A stretch of DNA of 64,000 bases from Spirochaetia bacterium (lineage in GTDB: Bacteria; Spirochaetota; Spirochaetia; Treponematales; Breznakiellaceae): positions 1 through 64,000 of the forward strand of contig BNUY01000002.1 of assembly GCA_025997715.1 (NCBI GenBank). The letters run 5' to 3'. Within the stretch, counting starts at the first letter, position 1, and each line of letters opens with the position of its first letter. The notes below the pieces were generated by a model. It worked only from the letters and a program-made list of their open reading frames with translations, ran no database searches and was not told the origin of the DNA. Below, one piece after another: positions 14,993 to 23,257 of this stretch. The translations under genes were made by a program, and so were the position numbers.

Positions 14993-16510
14993 TCAGACCG
15001 TCCTGGGAACCCGGATGATTACCGTGGTCCCTTCCTTGTAAACACTTTTTATGTCCAGCCTGGCAGCCTTGTTATAGTACAGTTCCAGCCGCTTGCTCAC
15101 ATTGTACAAGCCGTAGACCGAATTGGCTGTCGCCGGAGGGGAAGTCCGGTTTGCAGCCCCGGCGGCGGTGACCGGCTTGGGCTGGCTTTGCAGCTGCTCC
15201 CTCACATCCGCCAGGCGTTCCGCCGTCATGCCGATGCCGTTATCTTCAACACTGAAACACAAACAGGATGATACATCCTGCACAGCGCCTTCCTGCCAGC
15301 CCCGTACCTTTATTGTGCCACGGCCCCGCTTGTTTTTAATGCCGTGGTAGAGGGCGTTTTCCACCAGGGGCTGGAGGAGGAGTTTAAGGATGGTGTTACG
15401 TTCCATGGCGGCCTCGCAATCAATGGAATAATCCAGTATGTCACGGTAGCGTATTTTTTGTATGGTACAATAACTTTCGATATGGGAAAACTCGTCCTTC
15501 ACGCTGACCCACTCCCCGCCGCGGTTCAAGGTAACCCGGAAGAAAGTTGAGAGCGCCCTGGTAATGGAAATAACCTCCGCATAGTGAGCGCCCTCCGCAA
15601 GCCAGATGATAGAATCCAGGGTGTTGTATAAAAAATGCGGCGTAATCTGGGCCTGGAGCGCCTTCATTTCGGACTTTTGCAAATTTTGCTGTTCCTGAAT
15701 ATTTACTTCGATAAGGGTTTTGATCTTCCCCGCCATGGTGTTCAGGTCTTCGGTGAGGGCGTTCAGCTCCTTTACGTGGGGGATTGTTGCACGGGCGGAG
15801 AGGTCCCCCTCGGCGATGCGGCTGGAGAAGGAAACCAGGGCGCCTATGGATGCGTCCACATTGGAGGCCACGGAAATCTGCACAAATATTGAAAAGGCGG
15901 TTACAAATATGATGATTACAATTTCTAACACACCAATACTGAACGCCCGCTGTTTGATCGTTTCATTGGCCTGTGCCGCAGACTCAATTTCCAGAACGAT
16001 AAAATCCTGCAATATTTCTGAAACCAGAACGGAAACACCCCGGATTTCGTCCAGGATACGCTCGTTTTCAATTACCGGGTAGGAATCTGCCATCTGTGAT
16101 CCCAGGCGATCCGTATAGCGGCGGAGGGTGTTCATGGCCCTGCCGGCAACCTCCAGGAGTTGGCGGTTTTCCCGGGCTTCGGTGGCGCCCGTGGCGACGC
16201 CTGTGGTGTTCATAATACCCTCAAGCTGATAGTTAATATCCCGGATAATTTCGTACTGCCGCCCCTCGGCAAAGGATTTGTTTCCCGCCACGATGTCCCA
16301 AAGTTCGTTGGTAATATCGCTCTTAACGATTTGGATCAGGCGGTTGGATTTATTCACATTGGTGATGAGCCGGTCGTAGCTGATGGTGTTGTACAGGGAA
16401 AACACCACGCTCAGTAACAGCGGTATGAGCATGAGGCCGATGATGACCACATGGGATGTCTTGATAGTCTTAGTGATGCTGGAACTGATAAAGAGATTCT
16501 GCCGCGCCAC
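14993..16510 (-). CDS. Sensor histidine kinase, YesM type
   Basis: 505 residues. N-terminal membrane helix (VVIIGLMLIPLLLSVVFSLY), an extracytoplasmic segment of about 150 residues, and a second helix (LEIVIIIFVTAFSIFVQI). A HAMP domain follows, then the His_kinase motif LQAQITPHFLYNTLDSI with the phospho-accepting His, and an HATPase domain (PLVENALYHGIKNK, VEDNGIGM). GTG start at 16510, overlapping the end of the binding-lipoprotein gene region. It is probably signalled by that lipoprotein and phosphorylates the 13354 regulator. Confidence 0.88.
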   Translation of the reverse strand: MARQNLFISSSITKTIKTSHVVIIGLMLIPLLLSVVFSLYNTISYDRLITNVNKSNRLIQIVKSDITNELWDIVAGNKSFAEGRQYEIIRDINYQLEGIMNTTGVATGATEARENRQLLEVAGRAMNTLRRYTDRLGSQMADSYPVIENERILDEIRGVSVLVSEILQDFIVLEIESAAQANETIKQRAFSIGVLEIVIIIFVTAFSIFVQISVASNVDASIGALVSFSSRIAEGDLSARATIPHVKELNALTEDLNTMAGKIKTLIEVNIQEQQNLQKSEMKALQAQITPHFLYNTLDSIIWLAEGAHYAEVISITRALSTFFRVTLNRGGEWVSVKDEFSHIESYCTIQKIRYRDILDYSIDCEAAMERNTILKLLLQPLVENALYHGIKNKRGRGTIKVRGWQEGAVQDVSSCLCFSVEDNGIGMTAERLADVREQLQSQPKPVTAAGAANRTSPPATANSVYGLYNVSKRLELYYNKAARLDIKSVYKEGTTVIIRVPRTV

Positions 16511-16512
16511 GA

Positions 16513-17523
16513 TCAGTATCCCCGGGGGCCGATGGAAAGGAGGTCGTCCCCTTCGGAAAAAACTGTTTCATTCACATGGATTAAACGGGGGATCGTTTCT
16601 AAGCGGGCCAGTTGTTTTGCCAGGGCTATTGTCTGGGGCCCCTGTTTGGGGTTACATTCGATGACGCAGTTTACCTCTCCCCGCCTGAGTGCATCGATGG
16701 CCGCCTGTTCCGCATCAACCGTTACAATTACTATGTCTATTCCGGGATTCAGCCCCTTCTCCTTTACCGCATCCAGAACACCCAGGGTCATCCCGTCATT
16801 GTGGGAAAAGATCACATCAATATCAGAATAGTCTTTCAGGATGGCGCGCATCAGTTCATAGCCCTTGGAACGGAGAAAATCACCGGACTCACTGTAAATG
16901 ATTTGAAACTCCGGGTGTTCGGCCAGAACTTCCCGGAAGCCCTGTGCCCGTCCATCTGCGGCAGAGGACCCGGTGGTGCCGCTGAGCTCAACAATACGGA
17001 CCGGGTTTTTCACTGAAGCGGGCGCTGTAGCGCTGCGGTCCTGAAATTTGGTCAAAAGAAATCCCGCTGCGTCCCGGCCTTCCTGAACACTGTTGGTGCC
17101 GATATACCCGGCGTAAAGGCTTTCATCCTGAATATCGATCTTCCGGTCGGTGATCAGCACCGGAATACCCGCGTCCTTTGCCTCCCGCAGCACGTTATCC
17201 CAGCCGGCGGACACAATGGGGACAAAGACAATGACGTCTACCTGATAGGCAATGAAGGAACGGATAGCCTTAATCTGGTTTTCCTGCTTTTGCTCGGCGT
17301 TGGAAAACAACAATTGCACCCCGGCCTCTGCCGCCGCCTCCTGTATGGAGCGGGTATGGCAGGTCCGCCAGGCGCTTTCCGCCCCGATTTGCGAAAACCC
17401 GAGGATGATGCCCTTATCCGCCGGACTTTCTTTCGGTTTCCCGCAGGCGCTGAGCGCAAGTAAGAGGCCGATAATGAGTATCCGCGGAGCAGCGCTACTC
17501 ACGAATATCTTCAAGCTCCGCAT
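16513..17523 (-). CDS. Sugar-binding lipoprotein (YtfQ paralogue), likely sensor component
   Basis: About 336 residues, with the hydrophobic segment ILIIGLLLALSAC ending in a lipobox cysteine. It shares the YtfQ-type sequence pattern: GFSQIGAESAWRTC, PIVSAGWDNVL, DAGIPVLITDRKID. It lies directly upstream of a histidine kinase and response regulator, not of permease genes, so it probably presents sugar to the kinase. The start is uncertain: ATG 17523 is used here; ATG 17556 and a coupled GTG at 17502 overlapping the CBS-ACT stop codon are alternatives. All overlap or abut the upstream gene. Confidence 0.85.
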   Translation of the reverse strand: MRSLKIFVSSAAPRILIIGLLLALSACGKPKESPADKGIILGFSQIGAESAWRTCHTRSIQEAAAEAGVQLLFSNAEQKQENQIKAIRSFIAYQVDVIVFVPIVSAGWDNVLREAKDAGIPVLITDRKIDIQDESLYAGYIGTNSVQEGRDAAGFLLTKFQDRSATAPASVKNPVRIVELSGTTGSSAADGRAQGFREVLAEHPEFQIIYSESGDFLRSKGYELMRAILKDYSDIDVIFSHNDGMTLGVLDAVKEKGLNPGIDIVIVTVDAEQAAIDALRRGEVNCVIECNPKQGPQTIALAKQLARLETIPRLIHVNETVFSEGDDLLSIGPRGY

Positions 17524-18139
17524 CCGTGATAACGCGGATGCTCTCTTCAATATCACTGCGGCTCATACCGGCAATCTTCAGGGTGATGCGGCGGTGATCC
17601 GGGTCGTCCCCGTCGGAGGAGACCAGGGTGACGATGTTCCCTCCCTTGACCGCGATGGCGTGGGTAAGCTTTTCCAACTGTCCCGGTTTATCCGCCACGT
17701 TAATGGTGATGCGGACCCCCGGCCGCCGTGCGCCGAAAGCTTTGACAAAGACATGGAAGAGATCCGTTTTAGTGATGATCCCCACCAGCAGGTCCCCCTT
17801 CATCACCGGCAGGCAGCCGATGGTCTCGTCCGCCATGATCCGGGCGGCCTCCTCCACCACGTCGTTTTCCGTAACGGTGTGTACCGTTTTCACCATGATC
17901 TTCTCGACCTTAAGTTTTGAAAGAAGGTAGCTGATCTCGTACATATCAAGGCTGGTGGCGGCGGAGGGGCCGGCCTTGAGCATATCCTTCTTGGTAATGA
18001 TTCCCACCAGCTTGTTGTTTTTATCCAACACCGGCAGGTGACCGACCTGTTCCTTGTCCATCAGGGAACGCACTTCCGTTACCGACATCTCGGGGTGCAC
18101 CGAAATGGGGTTTTTCGTCATCACATCGCTAATGATCAT
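17495..18139 (-). CDS. CBS-CBS-ACT regulatory protein (AcuB-like)
   Basis: 214 residues. Two CBS motifs (about residues 7-60 and 77-130: MTKNPISVHPEMSVTEV, then MVKTVHTVTENDVVEEAARI) form an adenine-nucleotide-binding Bateman module. A C-terminal ACT domain follows (about 137-205: RITINVADKPGQLEKLTHAI), which commonly binds amino acids. Last gene of the Liv operon, 1 bp after livF. It may sense branched-chain amino acids or energy charge; the target is unknown. The AcuB resemblance is architectural only. Confidence 0.82.
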   Translation of the reverse strand: MIISDVMTKNPISVHPEMSVTEVRSLMDKEQVGHLPVLDKNNKLVGIITKKDMLKAGPSAATSLDMYEISYLLSKLKVEKIMVKTVHTVTENDVVEEAARIMADETIGCLPVMKGDLLVGIITKTDLFHVFVKAFGARRPGVRITINVADKPGQLEKLTHAIAVKGGNIVTLVSSDGDDPDHRRITLKIAGMSRSDIEESIRVITDAELEDIRE

Positions 18140-18140
18140 C

Positions 18141-18857
18141 TTATCCTCCTAAGTAAGCTTTTTTCACCGCGTCATCCTTCATGAGGTCCTTCGCGGGACC
18201 GGTCTTTACCACCTGGCCGGTCTCCAGGATATATCCACGGGAGGCAAGTCCCAGGGCCTTAAAAGCATTCTGCTCCACCAACAGTATCGTTGTGCCATTT
18301 TCGCTGATGCGCCGGATGATCGAAAAGATTTCGTCCACCAGGATGGGAGCCAGGCCCATGGAGGGTTCGTCCAGCAGGAGCAGCCGGGGCTTTGACATTA
18401 AGGCCCGCCCCATGGCGAGCATTTGCTGTTCGCCGCCGGAAAGTGTCCCCGACACTTGCAGTCTCCGCTCCTTAAGCCGGGGGAAAAGCCCGTAGACCAT
18501 CTCCATATCACCCGCCAGCTTGTCCTTCCTGAGATAGGCCCCCATCTCCAGGTTGTCCTTCACCGAAAGGTTCGCAAAGATGCGCCGCCCCTCAGGCACC
18601 TGGACAAGCCCCGCCGCAACGATACGGTCAGGCGGCAAGGCGCTGATATCCATCCCGTCAAAGATCACGGATCCCGCAGTTTTTCTAATGATATTCGATA
18701 TGGCATGGAGGGTAGTCGTTTTCCCCGCGCCGTTGGAACCAATGAGGGTGATGATCTCCCCTTCCCTTACCTCGAAGGAGATACCCCTCAATGCTTGTAT
18801 GGCTCCGTAGTGGACCGTAAGATTCGTAATCGTGAGCAGGACCTTTGGATCAGTCAA
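18141..18857 (-). CDS. livF: Branched-chain amino acid ABC transporter ATPase LivF
   Basis: 238 residues with Walker A GSNGAGKTT, signature LSGGEQQMLAMGRAL, Walker B LLLLDEPSMGL, and the LivF-type C-terminus (VEQNAFKALGLASRGYILETG). A TTG start at 18857 is preferred to ATG 18872: GGGGAGGA lies 7-8 nt before it and it overlaps the livG stop by only 8 bp. Pairs with LivG to drive the LivHM channel. Confidence 0.9.
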   Translation of the reverse strand: MTDPKVLLTITNLTVHYGAIQALRGISFEVREGEIITLIGSNGAGKTTTLHAISNIIRKTAGSVIFDGMDISALPPDRIVAAGLVQVPEGRRIFANLSVKDNLEMGAYLRKDKLAGDMEMVYGLFPRLKERRLQVSGTLSGGEQQMLAMGRALMSKPRLLLLDEPSMGLAPILVDEIFSIIRRISENGTTILLVEQNAFKALGLASRGYILETGQVVKTGPAKDLMKDDAVKKAYLGG

Positions 18858-19647
18858 TGGCGTCCTCCCCAAGGTATGCTTTAATCACCGCCGGGTCCCG
18901 CCGTATCGCTTCGGGAAGCCCCGCCGCAATGATCCTGCCGTAATCAAGCACCATAAGCCGCTCGCAGATCCCCATGACCAGGTGCATATCGTGTTCGATG
19001 AGCAGGATGGTCAGGTGGAATTCCTTCCGTATAAAACCGATGAGCTTCATCAGTTCATGGGTCTCCTGGGGGTTCATCCCTGCGGCGGGTTCGTCCAGGA
19101 GCAGCAGCAGGGGATTAGCCGCCAGCGCCCGTGCAATTTCCAGCTTCCGCTGTTCCCCGTAGGGCAGGTTCCGGGCCAGTTCGTGTTTCTTTGTTTCTAT
19201 TTTAAACAGTGATAGTAAGTCGTCGGCCTTTTCCCGCATCTGCCCTTCGTCATGGTAAAAGCGGGGAAGCCTGAAAAGTACGTCAAGGGGGTTCTCCACC
19301 CGGCTTGAATGGAGGGCTATGCGCACATTATCCTCCACCGTAAGGTTACTAAAGAGCCGGATGTTTTGAAAGGTCCGTGCAATGCCGATATGGTTCAACC
19401 GGGCGGGGCTCAGTTTTCCTACCACCTGCAGCTTCCCATGCCGGTCCCAAAAATCAATCTCCCCCTCGGTGGGCGCGTATATCCCGGAGAGCATGTTGAA
19501 CACCGTGGTCTTCCCCGCCCCGTTCGGCCCGATAAGGCCCACCAATTCGCCCCGGTGCAGTTCGCAGGAAAAGCCGCTTACCGCACGTAGGCCGCCGAAT
19601 ACTATGGAGAGGTCGGATACTTTTAGGAGGAGGTCTTGCTCACTCAT
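18850..19647 (-). CDS. livG: Branched-chain amino acid ABC transporter ATPase LivG
   Basis: 265 residues with Walker A GPNGAGKTT, signature LPYGEQRKLEIARAL, Walker B LLLLDEPAAGM, and the LivG-typical insertion region (IGIARTFQNIRLFSNLTVEDN). ATG follows AGGAGGTTCCAAT. It is separated from livM by a 188-bp gap that contains a long inverted repeat, which could lower read-through from livM to livGF. Confidence 0.92.
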   Translation of the reverse strand: MSEQDLLLKVSDLSIVFGGLRAVSGFSCELHRGELVGLIGPNGAGKTTVFNMLSGIYAPTEGEIDFWDRHGKLQVVGKLSPARLNHIGIARTFQNIRLFSNLTVEDNVRIALHSSRVENPLDVLFRLPRFYHDEGQMREKADDLLSLFKIETKKHELARNLPYGEQRKLEIARALAANPLLLLLDEPAAGMNPQETHELMKLIGFIRKEFHLTILLIEHDMHLVMGICERLMVLDYGRIIAAGLPEAIRRDPAVIKAYLGEDAID

Positions 19648-19697
19648 ATTGGAACCTCCTGAAAGAACCGGAAAGAGAAGAAGGAGGAAGAATTTTT

Positions 19698-19834
19698 AAC
19701 CGCAAAGGCGACGAAGGCGACGAAGGCGACGAAGGAAGGAGAAGAAAGAAGATAGAAAGAGTAATTTCATATTCCCCCCTCTTCTCCTCTCTTCTTCCTT
19801 TCTCTCCTTTGGCGCCTTCGTCGCCTTTGCGGTT
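19698..19834. repeat. Long inverted repeat element between livM and livG
   Basis: Perfect 22-bp arms at 19698-19719 (starts AACCGCAAAGGCGACG) and 19813-19834, separated by 93 bp that is A/G-rich on the left side and C/T-rich on the right, so the whole could form a long imperfect hairpin. The left arm holds three tandem 9-mers GGCGACGAA. The right arm ends 2 bp before the livM stop codon. Same plan as the repeat at 1084-1301. Probably a dispersed non-coding repeat. Confidence 0.7.
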
Positions 19835-19835
19835 T

Positions 19836-20858
19836 TTATTCTTCCACTTCATGTTTTGCAGTATCATGCTTGCCCCCCTTAACAGTTTTACTGCGGATAA
19901 AGGCGATGAAGCGGGAAACCAAGCGCACGAAGGACAGCTCCTTCATGCCCAAGAGCCCCTGGGGCCGGAAGAGCATCACGAAAATGAGTATCAGCGGGTA
20001 GATCAGGAGCCGGTAGTCCTGGAGGAAGCGGAGAAATTCCTGGAGGTACGTGAGGATGTAGGCGGCCAGCACCGAGCCGGTCATGGAACCCATGCCTCCG
20101 AGGACTACGAAGATCAGGTAGTCGATGCTGTGGTTAAAGGAAGCGGCGTCGGGCTTTACAAAGCCTATCACCATGACGTAGAGACAGCCCCCGATGCCGG
20201 CGATAAAAGAGGCGATCACAAAGCCCGCCATCTTGTAGCGGAATACGCCGATGCCGTTGGCGTTGGCCGCAACCTCGTCCTCACGGACCGCCAGGATGGC
20301 CCTGCCGTAACTGGACCGGAGAAAGTTCTGCAATAGAATTAGTATTACTGCCAGGCTTGCGGTAACCACCAGGAAGGATAGCGTTGAATTGAGGGTCATT
20401 TCAGTGGTGAAACGCCTGCCGTTGGCCCCCCCGGTAAGGATACGCAGGTTGGTGAGGATCACCCGGATGATTTCCCCGAACCCCAGGGTTACGATTGCCA
20501 GATAATCCCCGGTTAGTTTTAGTGTGGGGAAGCCGATGATGAAGCCGAAAAGGGCGGTTACCAATGCCGCCAGGATCACGCTTACCGGTATGGGAAGCCC
20601 CAAGTCCAGGGTAAAGGAAATACAGGAGTATGCCCCGATGGCCATGAACCCCGCCTGCCCCAGGGAAAGCTGCCCGGTTATCCCCGTGATGGTGTTCACG
20701 CTGATGGCAAGAATGGCGTTCACGGCGCCCATGGTGAGTATCTGTGCGGTGTACGGGTCGATAAGACCGAAGTGTATCAACACGGTGGGAATCGCCACCA
20801 ACGCTAATGCAAATATGCCGGGGATAAGCGTGTTTTTACGGTTATCTTCCATATACAT
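19836..20858 (-). CDS. livM: Branched-chain amino acid ABC transporter permease LivM
   Basis: 340 residues with about nine membrane helices. LivM features include NTITGITGQLSLGQAGFMAIGAY near residue 60 and LGGMGSMTGSVLAAYIL near residue 250. Its last codons run up to the inverted repeat, so the charged C-terminal tail (HDTAKHEVEE) may have been shaped by that element. 1 bp gap to livH. Confidence 0.92.
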   Translation of the reverse strand: MYMEDNRKNTLIPGIFALALVAIPTVLIHFGLIDPYTAQILTMGAVNAILAISVNTITGITGQLSLGQAGFMAIGAYSCISFTLDLGLPIPVSVILAALVTALFGFIIGFPTLKLTGDYLAIVTLGFGEIIRVILTNLRILTGGANGRRFTTEMTLNSTLSFLVVTASLAVILILLQNFLRSSYGRAILAVREDEVAANANGIGVFRYKMAGFVIASFIAGIGGCLYVMVIGFVKPDAASFNHSIDYLIFVVLGGMGSMTGSVLAAYILTYLQEFLRFLQDYRLLIYPLILIFVMLFRPQGLLGMKELSFVRLVSRFIAFIRSKTVKGGKHDTAKHEVEE

Positions 20859-20859
20859 A

Positions 20860-21759
20860 CTACACCTTCACCCTGGTTTTCTTACCCAAAATCCCCGTGG
20901 GCTTTACCAGGAGGATGACGATAAGAATAGAAAACGATATGGCGTCCGCGTATTGGGAGGAGAGGAAGCCCTTGGTCATGGTTTCCGCAATGCCAAGGAT
21001 AAAGCCCCCCAGCATGGCGCCGGGCACCGAACCAATGCCCCCAAGAACGGCGGCCACGAATGCCTTGAGCCCCGGCATGGTTCCCATGGTGGGACTCACC
21101 TGGGGATAGGCGCAGGCAAAGAGGATGCCCCCGGCGGCGGCGAGCACCGAACCCAGGGCAAAGGTAAAGGAAATGGTGCCGTTCACCGAAATCCCCATAA
21201 GGCTCGACGCCTGGAGATCAAAGGAAACCGCCTGCATGGCCTTGCCCCGTTTGGTATAGTTGATGATGTAGTTCAGGATAAGCATTAATACTGCGGATGT
21301 AACAATTACGATGATCTGGATATTGGAAACCGAAACGATACCGATAGAAACCGTATGCACCTCGGGCCGGGGAAACTGCTTGGGGTTGGGCCCGATGAAG
21401 GGCAGCACCCGCGCCCCGTTTTGCAGAATAAGGGATACCGCGATGGCGGTGATCAGGGAGTTGAGCCGGGGGGCGCCGCGCAAAGGCCGGTAGGCAAAGC
21501 GTTCGATAAAGACCCCCAGGCAGGCGCAGAGGGTCATGGCGAACAGAAACGCTGCGGCCAGGCTCAGGGGGGAGACGCCGAAGCGGGTTAAGACAAAGTA
21601 CCCCGCATAGGCCCCCACCATGAGAATATCACCGTGGGCAAAGTTGATAAGCAGAACAATGCCGTACACCATGGTATATCCCAGGGCAATCAGCGCATAA
21701 ACACTGCCCAGGGATATACCGTTTATCAACTGCTGTACAAAAATGACGCCTGAGTCCAC
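20860..21759 (-). CDS. livH: Branched-chain amino acid ABC transporter permease LivH
   Basis: 299 residues, about eight membrane helices. LivH features include NGISLGSVYALIALGYTMVYGI near the N-terminus and AFVAAVLGGIGSVPGAMLGG near residue 235. GTG start at 21759, 20 bp after livK. Forms the membrane channel with LivM. Confidence 0.92.
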   Translation of the reverse strand: MDSGVIFVQQLINGISLGSVYALIALGYTMVYGIVLLINFAHGDILMVGAYAGYFVLTRFGVSPLSLAAAFLFAMTLCACLGVFIERFAYRPLRGAPRLNSLITAIAVSLILQNGARVLPFIGPNPKQFPRPEVHTVSIGIVSVSNIQIIVIVTSAVLMLILNYIINYTKRGKAMQAVSFDLQASSLMGISVNGTISFTFALGSVLAAAGGILFACAYPQVSPTMGTMPGLKAFVAAVLGGIGSVPGAMLGGFILGIAETMTKGFLSSQYADAISFSILIVILLVKPTGILGKKTRVKV

Positions 21760-21779
21760 GGTGATACTCTACGCATTCA

Positions 21780-22919
21780 TTAGGGGTTAACCGTGGTCTT
21801 ATAGGCCGTGGTCAGCTTGCCATCCGACCCTTTGACGACCTCCAGCACCACCGCAGACTTTACGGGGTTCCGCTTGGCGTCAAACTTGATGTTGCCGGTA
21901 ATATAGCTGCCGTTGATCTTCGCCAGGGCGTCCCGTACCGGGGCGGCGTCCGCAGAACCGGCGGCAATGATGGCGTCCTTAATCAGGGACATGGAATCGT
22001 AGCCCAGGGCGGCGAAAGCGCCGGGCTTGTCACCGAATTTCGCCTGGAAGTCCTTGACGAACTTCACCACCCGGGGTTCGGTGGAATCGTTGGTAAAGTT
22101 GCTGGTATAAAAACCGTTCAGCACCTCATCCCCGGCATTACCGGTGAGCCCGTCCCAGCCATCGGCGCCCACGATGGGGGTCGTTATCCCCTGAGCCCGG
22201 AGCTGCTTGGCGATAAGGGCCACATCCCCATAATACTCGGGCAGATAGACCACATCGGGATTGGCGGCCTTGATCTTGGTAATCTGGGCGTTAAAGTCCG
22301 TATCCCCGGTGTTATACACCTCAACCGCCGCCATGGTCCCCCCAAGGGCGGTAAAGGCTTTGATGAAGTTTTCCTGGAGCCCCACGGAGTAGTCGTTGCT
22401 GATTTCGTAGAGAATAGCCGCCCGTTTAGCGCCCAGGGTTTCCGCCGCGAACTGGCCCCCTACGGTCCCCTGGAAGGGGTCGATAAAACAGGCCCGGAAT
22501 ATGAAATTCCCCGCATCGGTCACCACCGGGTTGGACGCCGCGGGGGCCATGAGCACCACCCCCTGGGCCTGGGCCCGCTCGCTGACCGCAATGGTGGGTC
22601 CCGAGGTAAGGGAGCCGATAACAATCTTCGCCTTATCCCGGCTGGTGAGTTTAATGAAAGCATTGACGCTCTTGGTCGCATCCCCCTCATCATCTTCGGA
22701 AATGAGGACAAGTTTGCTTCCGCCTATGCCTCCCGCCGCATTGATTTCCTCAATCGCCAACAGAATACCCTTCTGGGCTTCCACGCCGTACTCAGCCACC
22801 GGCCCGGAAAGCGGGAAAATACCGCCGATGGTGATATCCCCGGCGCCGGCCTTCTTACACCCGGTAAATACTATTGCGGCCATACCCAAGAATAAGGCGA
22901 TCGTTGCTAATTTCTTCAT
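21780..22919 (-). CDS. livK: Branched-chain amino acid-binding lipoprotein LivK
   Basis: 379 residues with lipoprotein signal MKKLATIALFLGMAAIVFTGC. Type I binding fold with the family opening IGGIFPLSGPVAEYGVEAQKG and the central PAASNPVVTDAGNFIFRACF. First gene of livKHMGF plus the CBS-ACT gene. GGAGGAAAC lies upstream. The promoter and a perfect palindrome lie within 60 bp of the ATG. Confidence 0.92.
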   Translation of the reverse strand: MKKLATIALFLGMAAIVFTGCKKAGAGDITIGGIFPLSGPVAEYGVEAQKGILLAIEEINAAGGIGGSKLVLISEDDEGDATKSVNAFIKLTSRDKAKIVIGSLTSGPTIAVSERAQAQGVVLMAPAASNPVVTDAGNFIFRACFIDPFQGTVGGQFAAETLGAKRAAILYEISNDYSVGLQENFIKAFTALGGTMAAVEVYNTGDTDFNAQITKIKAANPDVVYLPEYYGDVALIAKQLRAQGITTPIVGADGWDGLTGNAGDEVLNGFYTSNFTNDSTEPRVVKFVKDFQAKFGDKPGAFAALGYDSMSLIKDAIIAAGSADAAPVRDALAKINGSYITGNIKFDAKRNPVKSAVVLEVVKGSDGKLTTAYKTTVNP

Positions 22920-22930
22920 TTGTTTCCTCC

Positions 22931-22960
22931 ATTTGGTATCATTCTTTTATGATACCAAAT
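22931..22960. promoter_or_regulatory. Palindromic operator candidate at the livK promoter
   Basis: ATTTGGTATCA, 8 bp, TGATACCAAAT: a perfect 11-bp inverted repeat. Its distal half covers the predicted -10 box, its loop the transcription start, and its proximal half abuts the GGAGG ribosome site. It could be a repressor operator, an mRNA hairpin next to the ribosome site, or both. Confidence 0.6.
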
Positions 22961-22977
22961 ACGAGTAGGGCTGTCTA
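22949..22977 (-). promoter_or_regulatory. livK promoter
   Basis: Minus strand TAGACA (22972-22977), 17 bp, TATCAT (22949-22954). Predicted start near 22942, inside the palindrome. Confidence 0.5.
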
Positions 22978-23008
22978 GATCCGGGCAAAAAGACAGCCGG
23001 GAAATCCT

Positions 23009-23185
23009 ACCACGAAGCGTCCGTCTCCGGATCATCGCTGATCTTGACGGTTAAGAGGCCAAAGGCGGTCATGGCAAACACCGTGATGGGCATCATACGA
23101 TCCAATCCCCCGGCGGTAAGGAGTTCGTCGATTATCGCCACACCGGTGTTGCTGTCAAAACCGCCTTTGGCGCCATGATGGCCGC
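23009..23185 (-). pseudogene. Remnant of a membrane transporter, NhaC-like C-terminal fragment
   Basis: On the minus strand one frame reads KGGFDSNTGVAIIDELLTAG, GLDRMMPITVFAMTAFGLL and ends DASW before TAG. The pattern TG-x4-D-x-LL-x2-GGL-x2-MM matches the conserved NhaC Na+/H+ antiporter segment, but no start or upstream domain exists; the frame breaks upstream. Assignment is tentative. It sits at the edge where the GC-rich Liv region gives way to the AT-rich island. Confidence 0.35.
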
Positions 23186-23257
23186 AAAGGCCGTACCGTT
23201 AATTCTGCTACGCCAGCCGTGCACTATAGAGGGCCGTGCGGGATTCTCTCGTTTTAT

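Noticed and set aside
22520-22711. Minus-strand 63-residue frame inside livK
   Set aside because: Alternative frame of livK without a start context.
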